Assembly (NCBI GenBank): GCA_022822685.1
Contig: JAJEAQ010000117.1
Span: 1-14,231, forward strand
Source of the DNA: Trichodesmium sp. jk18x7bins.61
GTDB taxonomy: Bacteria > Cyanobacteriota > Cyanobacteriia > Cyanobacteriales > Microcoleaceae
Direction of reading: 5' to 3'
DNA length: 14,231 nucleotides
The notes under the pieces were generated by a model. It worked only from the letters and a program-made list of their open reading frames with translations, was not told where the DNA came from and did not search any database. Below are positions 7,797 to 14,231 of the stretch, piece by piece. Position 1 is the first letter of the stretch. Each line of letters begins with the position of its first letter. The translations under genes and the position numbers were made by a program.

Positions 7797-7824
7797 GTTT
7801 GGTTAAGCGCCAGCGCCACCAAAC
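7797..7824. repeat. Hairpin 5 bp downstream of the NRPS stop
   Basis: GTTTGGT (7797-7803) pairs with ACCAAAC (7818-7824). The loop contains the duplicated AGCGCC and can add GCGC pairing. On the + strand an A-run follows rather than a T-run, so it is not a classical terminator for the NRPS gene. Confidence 0.55.
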
Positions 7825-7850
7825 AAAAAAATATCTTTATCTTATATTAG

Positions 7851-7891
7851 GTTTGTAGTTGCGATGGGGCGCCCCCATCGCAACTACAAAC
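7851..7891. repeat. Perfect 19-bp inverted repeat with 3-nt loop
   Basis: The arm at 7851-7869 is the exact reverse complement of 7873-7891, separated by CGC. The arms include TTGTAGTTGCGATGGGG. The structure would form a very stable stem in RNA. It lacks a following T-run, so it is more likely a repetitive palindromic element or an RNA-stabilising stem than an intrinsic terminator. Confidence 0.9.
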
Positions 7892-7913
7892 ATCAACTTT
7901 GTTACTTATCAAT

Positions 7914-7967
7914 ATATTTTTTTGGTCTCCCTGCGGGAAGCAAGCTACGTTTCCTCAACCAAACCTA
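7914..7967. repeat. Interspersed intergenic repeat, copy 2
   Basis: Second copy of the element at 181-234, same orientation. The 39 bp at 7929-7967 are identical between copies, and 4 mismatches fall in the first 15 bp. It ends 46 bp before the PKS start at 8013. Confidence 0.75.
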
Positions 7968-7983
7968 TTAATTAGAGAGCAAA

Positions 7984-8013
7984 ATGCTCCCACTACTACT
8001 AACTACTGAATAA
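7984..8013 (+). promoter_or_regulatory. Nine-codon upstream ORF coupled to the downstream PKS start
   Basis: ATG 7984 follows AGAGAG (7974-7979), a Shine-Dalgarno-like stretch, and opens MLPLLLTTE ending in TAA at 8011-8013. The stop overlaps the PKS start as TAATG. The PKS start has no ribosome-binding sequence of its own within the preceding 20 bases, so coupled reinitiation from this short frame is plausible. It may be chance, since the frame is very short. Confidence 0.3.
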
Positions 8014-11000
8014 TGAATAATACAACTGGTTTAGAAATAGCAATCATTGGTATATCAGGAAGATATGCTAGCAGTAAAAATATTAATGAATTTTGGCAAA
8101 ACCTAATTTCAGGAGTAGAATTAATCTCTGTTTTTCCTACAGCCAACAATGATGATAAAACGATAAAAGCCGGCTCTATATTAGAAGATGTAGACCTTTT
8201 TGATGCCGATTTTTTTGGAATCAATCCCAGAGAAGCAGAAATCACAGATCCACAACATAGAATGTTTCTGGAATGTGCCTGGGAAGCATTAGAAAACGCA
8301 GGGTATAACACGGAAATAGAAGAAAGAGCAATAGGAGTTTACGCTGGGGTAGGAATGGGTACATATTCTATTCATAACCTCTATACTAACCCAGAGATAA
8401 TGTCATCAATTAGCACATTACAAATGTTAATTGGAACTGATAAAGATTATGTACCAACTCGCGTTTCTTATAAATTAAACTTAAAAGGTCCTAGTGTTAG
8501 TGTGGGAACTTCATGTTCAAGTTCATTAGTAGCAGTTCATTTAGCTTGTCAGAGCTTATTGAGTGGAGAATGCGACATGGCTTTAGCTGCCGGAGTTGCT
8601 GTTAAAGTTCCCCAAAATGAATTAACCTTATCTCCTAGTGAAATAATTTCTCAAGACGGTCATTGTCGTGCTTTTGATGCCAAAGCAAATGGTACTTTAG
8701 GAGGTAATGGAATTGGAGTAGTTGTTCTGAAGCGTTTAGAAGAAGCAATTGCAGATAGAGATACTATTTATGCGGTTGTCAAAGGTTCTGCTATGAATAA
8801 TGATGGAGATGACAAAATTGGCTATACAGCACCAAGTGAAGCAGGGCAAAAAAACGTAATTCAGGCAGCTCAAATTATGGCAGAAGTCGAGCCAGAAACT
8901 ATCGCTTACATAGAAGCTCACGGTACAGGTACTCCTCTTGGCGATCCGATTGAAATTGCTGCTCTCAAACGAACTTTCCAGTCTCAGAGTAGTAAAAAAG
9001 GTTATTGCGCTATCGGCTCGGTAAAAGCAAATGTCGGACATTTAGATGCAGCAGCAGGAATTACAGGGTTCATTAAAACTGTGATGGCACTGAAGCACAA
9101 AGTTTTGCCACCCAGTATAAATTTTGAAACTCCCAATCCTCAAATAGATTTTGACAACAGTCCATTTTTTGTTAATACTAAATTATTAGAATGGGAAACT
9201 AATGGCACGCCACGTCGCGCGGGAGTAAATTCCTTTGGAATAGGTGGTACAAACGCTCATGTAATTTTAGAAGAAGTTCCTGCTCTAGAAATCAATCCCC
9301 ATTCGCGATCGCATCAATTATTATTACTTTCCGCTCGTACCCCTGACGCTCTAGAAACAGCCACAGAAAATTTAGTCAACCATTTAAAAGACAATACTAC
9401 CATCCCACTCCCGGATGTAGCTTATACCTTACAAGTAGGTCGTAAAGCATTTGCCCATCGGCGCATAGTCGTAACTACAGATAGGCAGGATGCAGTCACG
9501 GTATTAGAAACAAAAGAGCCCCAGCGAGTTTTTAGCAACTGCAACGAATCAAGCAACCCCTCGACAGTCTTCATGTTTACAGGGCAAGGTTCCCAATATG
9601 TTAACATGGCGCGAGAAATATATGAAACAGAGCAGGTATTTCGGGAAGAGTGCAACCGATGTCAAGAATTACTGAAACCGCATTTAGATATAGATATATA
9701 CTCCTTATCCGATTTAGAGCCAACAGCGATCGCTCAACCAGTACTATTCATAAGTGAATACGCTCTCGCCAAGCTGTGGATATCATGGGGAGTTGCTCCA
9801 GCAGCAGCTATTGGTCATAGTATTGGAGAATATGTAGCTGCTACTTTAGCTGGCGTTTTTTCTCTCGAAGATGCTTTGATGTTGGTAGCGAATCGCGGTC
9901 GTTTGATACAACAACAGCTTCAAGGAGCAATGTTATCTACAAGTTTGTCTTCTTCTCAGGTAGAATCCCTCTTGGCAGAAAGTGGAATTAGTGGGGTAGA
10001 GTTGGCAGCTAATAACGCCCCATCTCTGACGGTAGTTTCGGGTAATTTGGCAGGCATAGCAGAATTTGAGCATCTGCTGACCAAACGCGAAATCAACTGT
10101 CGTCGCTTGCATACATCTCATGCTTTTCATTCTCAGATGATGGATGCCATGATCGAGAAGTTTACAGAAGTAGTCAAGAAAGTTAATCTTAATGCCCCAC
10201 AGATACCATTTATTTCTAATGTGACTGGTAGTTGGATTACAGATAATGAGGCGATGGATCCGATTTATTGGGGACGACATTTACGCCAACCAGTAAGATT
10301 TTATGAAGGTATTGGGGAATTATTGCAAGATCCAGAGCGCATTTTTCTAGAAGTTGGACCAGGGTGCACTCTGGCAACTTTTGTCAGAAAGCAAGCAGGA
10401 GACAGGGTGGTATTATCTTCATTGCGCCATCCCCAAGACGAACAGTCAGATACAGCATTTTTGTTAAATACTCTCGGCCAACTCTGGCTAGCAGGAGTGA
10501 AAGTAGATTGGTTGGGATTTTCTGCTACCGAAGAGCGCTGTCGCGTTCCTTTGCCTACATATCCATTTGAGCGCCAGCGTTATTGGGTTGAAGAAGGCGA
10601 CAGAAGGCATTCCCTTTTGAAAGGGGAGGAAGGCAGAAGCCAGGGCTATCTGTTGAAAAAGCCAGATATTGCTGATTGGTTTTATGTTCCTAGCTGGAAG
10701 CAGGAAATTTTACTATCGGCGGATTTTTCTCATCGCCAACGCTGGTTAGTTTTTGTAGATGGTTCTGAATTTTGTTCTGCTTTTAGCGAGAGATTAAGTA
10801 GTCAGTATGATGCAGAAGTTATTCAAGTAAAAATAGGAGATAAATTTCACAGAATAGATAATGATACTTATGCAATAGATCCTGCCAATTCCCAAGACTA
10901 CAAAACTCTATTGGCAGAAATTCATTCATTAGGAGAAGTTCAAGTTATTGCTCATTTTTGGAGTTTACATCCTGCTACTTATTGGGAAGAAGATCAGAAA

Positions 11001-12560
11001 TTTTGTTTCTACAGTCTGCTCTATTTAGTACAAGCTTTCAATGACAAAACCCAGATTAATTCATTACAAATAGGGGTGATTTCTAGTAATATTCAAAATG
11101 TAACTGGGACGGAAAAAATTTGCCCAGAAAAAGCAACAGTATTGGGTGCTTGTAAGGTAATTACCAAAGAGTTCTTTAAAATAAATTGTTGTCATATTGA
11201 TGTAGGAATATCTGAATGGCAAGAGCGTAATTTCAATAAATTAATCGACAAAATAATTATAGAATTAACTGCCGATAGTCTAGCTCCTGTAGTTGCTTAT
11301 CGTAGTGGGCGACGGTGGGTAGAAACTTTTGAGCCTATTAGTTTAGAAAAAGTTTCTGGAAATAAAAGGTTAAGAAAAAAAGGAGTTTACTTAATCACAG
11401 GAGGAATGGGAGGTATTGGATTTGTGCTGGCAGAATATTTGGCTCAAACAGTAAAAGCAAAACTCGTCTTGACTGGACGTTCTGTGATTCCTCCTCGTGA
11501 AGAATGGGAAGAATTTTTAGTCCAGCACGATCATAGTCATAGTATCAGCAAAAAAATTCAGAAAGTGCAGCAACTCGAACAGCTAGGAGCAGAAGTTTTA
11601 GTTATTAGTGCAGATGTTACTGATAGAAAACAGATGGAAGAAGCAATCTCTCGAACCAAAAAACAATTTGGCTCTATAAATGGCGTAATTCATGCTGCTG
11701 GAGATTATAGGTGGGAAACAATCTTACAAAAAACTCCAGATGAAGTAGCAAAAACTTTTGCACCCAAGATAGGAGGTACGCTGAATCTCGATCGCATCTT
11801 CAAAGATACCCCATTAGATTTCTTTGTACTATTATCCTCAACTACATCAATTACAGGAGGAGTTGGACAAATAGACCATGCTGCTGCCAATAATTTTCTT
11901 GATAAATTTGCCAGTCAAAACAGGAATCAATTTACAGTAGCAATTAATTGGTATGCCTGGCAAGAAGTAGGAATTGCAACTCAGATACACATTCCCGAAC
12001 AATATCAACAAATACACGACAAAAATATCAAAGAAGCAATTAGTAATAAGGAAGGAGTAGAAGCATTTCGACGAATTTTAAATGGAGATAAATTGGAGCT
12101 AAATTCTCTATCCCAAATAGTAGTATCAACAATAGATTTTCAGGAGGTTACAAAGAAATATGGCATTGTCAAATCAAAATCTCAAAAGACATCTGAACAG
12201 AAAAGTTTATCTAATTCAATTCATCAGCGCCCCAATCTTGCTAATACTTATGTAGCACCCAGTAACGAAATGGAAGAAAAAATTGTCAGTATTTTTGAGA
12301 AACTTATAGGTATTGAAAAAGTAGGCGTTTATGACAATTTTTTTGAATTAGGAGGTGATTCATTACTAGCAACACAACTTAATTCTCGAATCCGGGAAAT
12401 CTTTCAAGTAGAAATATCTATAGAGGAATTTTTTGAGGCACCAAAAGTAGGAGGAATTTGCCAAAAAATTCAAGATTATCAGTCGAAAGGAGACTGGGTA
12501 AAAACTCAGACAATAATTCCAGTCGAGCGCCAGGCATATCGAATCAAACGGACTGAATAA
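8013..12560 (+). CDS. Type I PKS, single module: KS - AT (malonyl) - KR - carrier protein
   Basis: The 1515-residue protein has a KS (about 7-425) with Cys168 in GTSCSSSL, His303 in HGTGT and His343 in NVGHLDAAAG. The AT (about 515-800) is complete: GQGSQ (524-528), GHSIGE with Ser603, and HAFH (703-706), the HAFH form that marks malonyl-CoA selection. After LPTYPFERQRYW comes a KR with its structural half (about 895-1110) and a catalytic half from about 1124. The KR nucleotide loop is TGGMGGIG (1129-1136). Lys1252, Ser1276 and Asn1293 match the KR tetrad, but the catalytic Tyr position is His1289 (IDHAAAN), so reduction may be impaired. The carrier domain (about 1413-1490) has Ser1450 in FFELGGDSLLATQL, a peptidyl-carrier-like motif. 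The module should extend the cysteine-derived thiazoline by one malonate and pass it to the following NRPS. No DH, ER, methyltransferase or thioesterase is present. Confidence 0.96.
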   Translation: MNNTTGLEIAIIGISGRYASSKNINEFWQNLISGVELISVFPTANNDDKTIKAGSILEDVDLFDADFFGINPREAEITDPQHRMFLECAWEALENAGYNTEIEERAIGVYAGVGMGTYSIHNLYTNPEIMSSISTLQMLIGTDKDYVPTRVSYKLNLKGPSVSVGTSCSSSLVAVHLACQSLLSGECDMALAAGVAVKVPQNELTLSPSEIISQDGHCRAFDAKANGTLGGNGIGVVVLKRLEEAIADRDTIYAVVKGSAMNNDGDDKIGYTAPSEAGQKNVIQAAQIMAEVEPETIAYIEAHGTGTPLGDPIEIAALKRTFQSQSSKKGYCAIGSVKANVGHLDAAAGITGFIKTVMALKHKVLPPSINFETPNPQIDFDNSPFFVNTKLLEWETNGTPRRAGVNSFGIGGTNAHVILEEVPALEINPHSRSHQLLLLSARTPDALETATENLVNHLKDNTTIPLPDVAYTLQVGRKAFAHRRIVVTTDRQDAVTVLETKEPQRVFSNCNESSNPSTVFMFTGQGSQYVNMAREIYETEQVFREECNRCQELLKPHLDIDIYSLSDLEPTAIAQPVLFISEYALAKLWISWGVAPAAAIGHSIGEYVAATLAGVFSLEDALMLVANRGRLIQQQLQGAMLSTSLSSSQVESLLAESGISGVELAANNAPSLTVVSGNLAGIAEFEHLLTKREINCRRLHTSHAFHSQMMDAMIEKFTEVVKKVNLNAPQIPFISNVTGSWITDNEAMDPIYWGRHLRQPVRFYEGIGELLQDPERIFLEVGPGCTLATFVRKQAGDRVVLSSLRHPQDEQSDTAFLLNTLGQLWLAGVKVDWLGFSATEERCRVPLPTYPFERQRYWVEEGDRRHSLLKGEEGRSQGYLLKKPDIADWFYVPSWKQEILLSADFSHRQRWLVFVDGSEFCSAFSERLSSQYDAEVIQVKIGDKFHRIDNDTYAIDPANSQDYKTLLAEIHSLGEVQVIAHFWSLHPATYWEEDQKFCFYSLLYLVQAFNDKTQINSLQIGVISSNIQNVTGTEKICPEKATVLGACKVITKEFFKINCCHIDVGISEWQERNFNKLIDKIIIELTADSLAPVVAYRSGRRWVETFEPISLEKVSGNKRLRKKGVYLITGGMGGIGFVLAEYLAQTVKAKLVLTGRSVIPPREEWEEFLVQHDHSHSISKKIQKVQQLEQLGAEVLVISADVTDRKQMEEAISRTKKQFGSINGVIHAAGDYRWETILQKTPDEVAKTFAPKIGGTLNLDRIFKDTPLDFFVLLSSTTSITGGVGQIDHAAANNFLDKFASQNRNQFTVAINWYAWQEVGIATQIHIPEQYQQIHDKNIKEAISNKEGVEAFRRILNGDKLELNSLSQIVVSTIDFQEVTKKYGIVKSKSQKTSEQKSLSNSIHQRPNLANTYVAPSNEMEEKIVSIFEKLIGIEKVGVYDNFFELGGDSLLATQLNSRIREIFQVEISIEEFFEAPKVGGICQKIQDYQSKGDWVKTQTIIPVERQAYRIKRTE

Positions 12561-12655
12561 TAAATAACTTAAAAATATAACTAAACTAGAAGATATCTGT
12601 AAAAAAATCTAAAAACAACATCAAATAGCCAATCTTCGGTGGGTGACGGCGGCTC

Positions 12656-12678
12656 AAAACCCCGCCGGGCGGGGTTTT
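12656..12678 (+). terminator. Intrinsic terminator after the second PKS gene
   Basis: AAAACCCCGCC (12656-12666) is the exact reverse complement of GGCGGGGTTTT (12668-12678), giving a GC-rich stem that ends in a T-run. It lies 95 bp after the stop at 12560. The symmetry means it could also act on - strand transcripts. It implies that transcription of the downstream NRPS depends on readthrough or on its own promoter. Confidence 0.8.
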
Positions 12679-12704
12679 AAAATATCCTATCATTAGTGTA
12701 TAAT
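12676..12704 (+). promoter_or_regulatory. Candidate sigma-70-type promoter for the downstream NRPS
   Basis: A consensus -10 box TATAAT (12699-12704) lies 17 bp after TTTAAA (12676-12681), a 4-of-6 match to TTGACA that overlaps the terminator T-run. Transcription would begin near 12711, leaving a leader of roughly 80 bases. The rest of the 12561-12792 gap is AT-rich. Its stretch CCCACCTAACCCACCCTAC (12709-12727) resembles a common cyanobacterial intergenic repeat. No Shine-Dalgarno sequence is evident before 12793. Confidence 0.4.
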
Positions 12705-12792
12705 TCTTCCCACCTAACCCACCCTACATCAAGGCTTAATATTTTATTTATAGATACCCTCTAAATTGCAAAAATTATTAAATTAGAAAAAT

Positions 12793-14231
12793 ATGAAATT
12801 AATTAATCATGACTCTTCAGTTACCGAAGTCAAAGAAAATAGGGAAAATGTATTTGTATTTCCGGCATCTTTTGGTCAAAAACGACTGTGGTTTATAGAA
12901 CAACTTCAACCAGGTAACTCTGCTTATAACGAATGTGCTGCCATCAATTGCAAAGGTCAACTAAATATAACTGCACTAGAGCAAAGTTTAAATGAAATTG
13001 TGCGCAGACACGAAGTATTGCGAACCTACTTTACCATAGCAAAGGGAGAACCAGTTCAGGTGATTTTGCCATCCCTAACCCTGAAATTGCCTGTTACCGA
13101 TCTACGTTCAATATCAGAAGAAGAACGAGAAGTTAAAGTCAAACAAATAATCGAACAAGAAACTCAGCAACCTTTCGACTTGAAAAAAGCACCACTCATG
13201 CGGTTTTCTTTGCTGCAATTAACAGAAAACCAATATATATCAATCCTTGTCTTACACCACATTATTCATGATGGTTGGTCTATGGGATTAATTTTTCGAG
13301 AAATCAAAGCACTTTACGAAGCATTTAGTAATAATCAACCATCACCCCTACCAGAACTCTCCATCCAGTACGCAGACTTTACCATATATCAGAATAAATG
13401 GCTACAAGGAGAAGTGCTGGAAAACTTACTTAATTATTGGCAACAGCAGCTAAAAAATCTGCCTGTGCTGGCATTACCTACTGATAGACTGAGAAAAACT
13501 ACACAAACATACAGAGGTGGAACCAAATATCTGGTACTACCAAAAAAATTATGTGATGCCATCAAAACTTTAAGTCAGCAACAAGGTGTAACACTATTTA
13601 TGACATTGCTGGCAGCATTCAAAATCCTACTGTATCGCTATACGCAACAGGAAGACATTGCAGTGGGGACACCAATTGCAGGTCGCAACTTAACTCAGAC
13701 AGAGAACTTAATCGGGTTTTTCGTTAACACTTTAGTATTACGCACCCACTTAGAGGGCAACCCAAACTTTTTGGAATTCCTTAGTCAGGTGCGTGAAGTT
13801 GCTCTGGGAGCTTATGCTCACCAAGATATCCCCTTTGAAAAGTTGGTGGAAGTACTAAAGCCAGAGCGAGATTTGGGGATATCGCCTCTGTTTCAGGTAA
13901 TGTTCATTCTCCAAAATAACCCCTTACCGAAAATGCAATTCTCCGGGGTGACACTGGAACCTCGACTTGTAGAAAAAAAGACATCAAAGTTTGACTTAAC
14001 TATCTCAATGGAAGAAATTTCTCCAGAGGGATTTTGTAGCCTTGAAAGTAACACAGAGGTATTGGATAAAAACGAATCAGGGATGGTAGCAGCATTCGAG
14101 TACAATACTGACTTGTTTGATGACGAGACTATTGAGCGAATGACAAGCCATTTCCAAACATTGCTTGCTGGTATTATTGCTCATCCCGAACGCCCTATTT
14201 CTGAGTTACCTTTACTGACAGAAGCAGAACG
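12793..14231 (+). CDS. NRPS, N-terminal condensation domain (partial, runs off window)
   Basis: ATG 12793 opens a frame that stays open to the window edge (479 complete codons). After a short leader (1-22) comes FPASFGQKRLWF, the first condensation-domain motif. The catalytic motif HHIIHDG is at 155-161, with His156 as the catalytic base position. Further core motifs follow: YADFTIYQ, the stretch after EDIAVGTPIAGR, IGFFVNTLVLR, and AHQDIPFEKLVEVL. The sequence ends in SELPLLTEAE, the usual approach to an A domain, which should follow outside the window. The motifs fit an LCL-type condensation domain rather than a Cy or epimerization domain. It would join the acyl chain from the preceding PKS carrier to an amino acid. 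It may be a separate transcript, since a terminator and promoter-like sequence lie between. Confidence 0.95.
   Translation, partial: MKLINHDSSVTEVKENRENVFVFPASFGQKRLWFIEQLQPGNSAYNECAAINCKGQLNITALEQSLNEIVRRHEVLRTYFTIAKGEPVQVILPSLTLKLPVTDLRSISEEEREVKVKQIIEQETQQPFDLKKAPLMRFSLLQLTENQYISILVLHHIIHDGWSMGLIFREIKALYEAFSNNQPSPLPELSIQYADFTIYQNKWLQGEVLENLLNYWQQQLKNLPVLALPTDRLRKTTQTYRGGTKYLVLPKKLCDAIKTLSQQQGVTLFMTLLAAFKILLYRYTQQEDIAVGTPIAGRNLTQTENLIGFFVNTLVLRTHLEGNPNFLEFLSQVREVALGAYAHQDIPFEKLVEVLKPERDLGISPLFQVMFILQNNPLPKMQFSGVTLEPRLVEKKTSKFDLTISMEEISPEGFCSLESNTEVLDKNESGMVAAFEYNTDLFDDETIERMTSHFQTLLAGIIAHPERPISELPLLTEAE

Larger units (their letters stand above)
7794..7967. mobile_element. Candidate 174-bp MITE-like element with terminal inverted repeats
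   Basis: TAGGTTTGGTT at 7794-7804 is the exact reverse complement of AACCAAACCTA at 7957-7967. This gives 11-bp terminal inverted repeats with TA at both outer edges, as would follow TA-targeting insertion. The interior holds two further palindromes and the second copy of the 54-bp interspersed repeat, and no ORF of note. It fills most of the gap between the NRPS stop (7791) and the next PKS start (8013). The termini could also belong to two separate repeats lying face to face, so element status is tentative. Confidence 0.35.

Noticed and set aside
7797..7824. Hairpin after the NRPS stop as a + strand intrinsic terminator.
   Set aside because: It is followed by an A-run, not a T-run, so it does not fit an intrinsic terminator in the gene direction.
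7831..7850. TATATT-like -10 box upstream of the second PKS.
   Set aside because: No acceptable -35 sequence lies 16-18 bp upstream, and AT-rich matches of this kind are common by chance.
8003..8311. Minus-strand ORF of 102 codons over the start of the second PKS.
   Set aside because: It is antisense to the conserved KS coding sequence, has low-complexity composition and no domain. Similar antisense frames at 8736-9041, 9933-10280 and elsewhere were rejected for the same reason.
1..14231. CRISPR arrays, tRNA or rRNA genes, integrase or transposase genes.
   Set aside because: No regularly spaced repeats, cloverleaf-like sequence, rRNA-like stretch or transposase motif was seen on either strand.

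Overview
The window is a stretch of a cyanobacterial hybrid polyketide synthase / non-ribosomal peptide synthetase (PKS/NRPS) gene cluster, with every gene on the + strand. A cyanobacterial host is indicated by seven exact GCGATCGC (HIP1) octamers, AT-rich DNA, short tandem heptamer repeats, intergenic repeat elements, and the style of the megasynthase domains. A filamentous species is likely, but the sequence alone does not prove that.

Layout: (1) bases 1-119 are the last 38 codons of an upstream gene, probably another megasynthase. (2) 120-291 is intergenic and carries an interspersed repeat. (3) 292-4035 encodes a one-module PKS with a ketosynthase (KS), an acyltransferase (AT) remnant, a dehydratase (DH) and an acyl carrier protein (ACP). 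The AT has lost its catalytic residues and about 90 internal residues, and there is no ketoreductase (KR). (4) 4036-4302 contains a 56-bp exact direct repeat and what looks like a decayed second copy of the 3' end of the preceding gene. (5) 4303-7791 encodes an NRPS module: TubC-type docking domain, heterocyclization (Cy) domain, adenylation (A) domain probably selecting cysteine, and peptidyl carrier protein. (6) 7792-8012 is intergenic and rich in palindromes. (7) 8013-12560 encodes a second PKS module, KS-AT(malonyl)-KR-carrier, whose KR has His in place of the catalytic Tyr. (8) 12561-12792 is intergenic, with a strong terminator and a candidate promoter. (9) 12793 to the window end starts another NRPS with an LCL-type condensation domain and runs off the edge.

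If gene order equals assembly order, an acyl chain from the upstream enzyme passes to the KS-DH-ACP protein and is condensed with and cyclized onto cysteine to give a thiazoline. It is then extended by malonate and handed to the next NRPS for amide formation. No oxidase is present in the Cy module, so a thiazoline rather than a thiazole is expected at this stage. No thioesterase or other release domain lies in the window.

The most unusual points are the AT-less, KR-less module with intact KS residues (either loaded in trans or a non-elongating dehydrating module), the Tyr-to-His change in the second module's KR, and the recombination scar that duplicates the docking tail between the first PKS and the NRPS. 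I do not recognise the final product.
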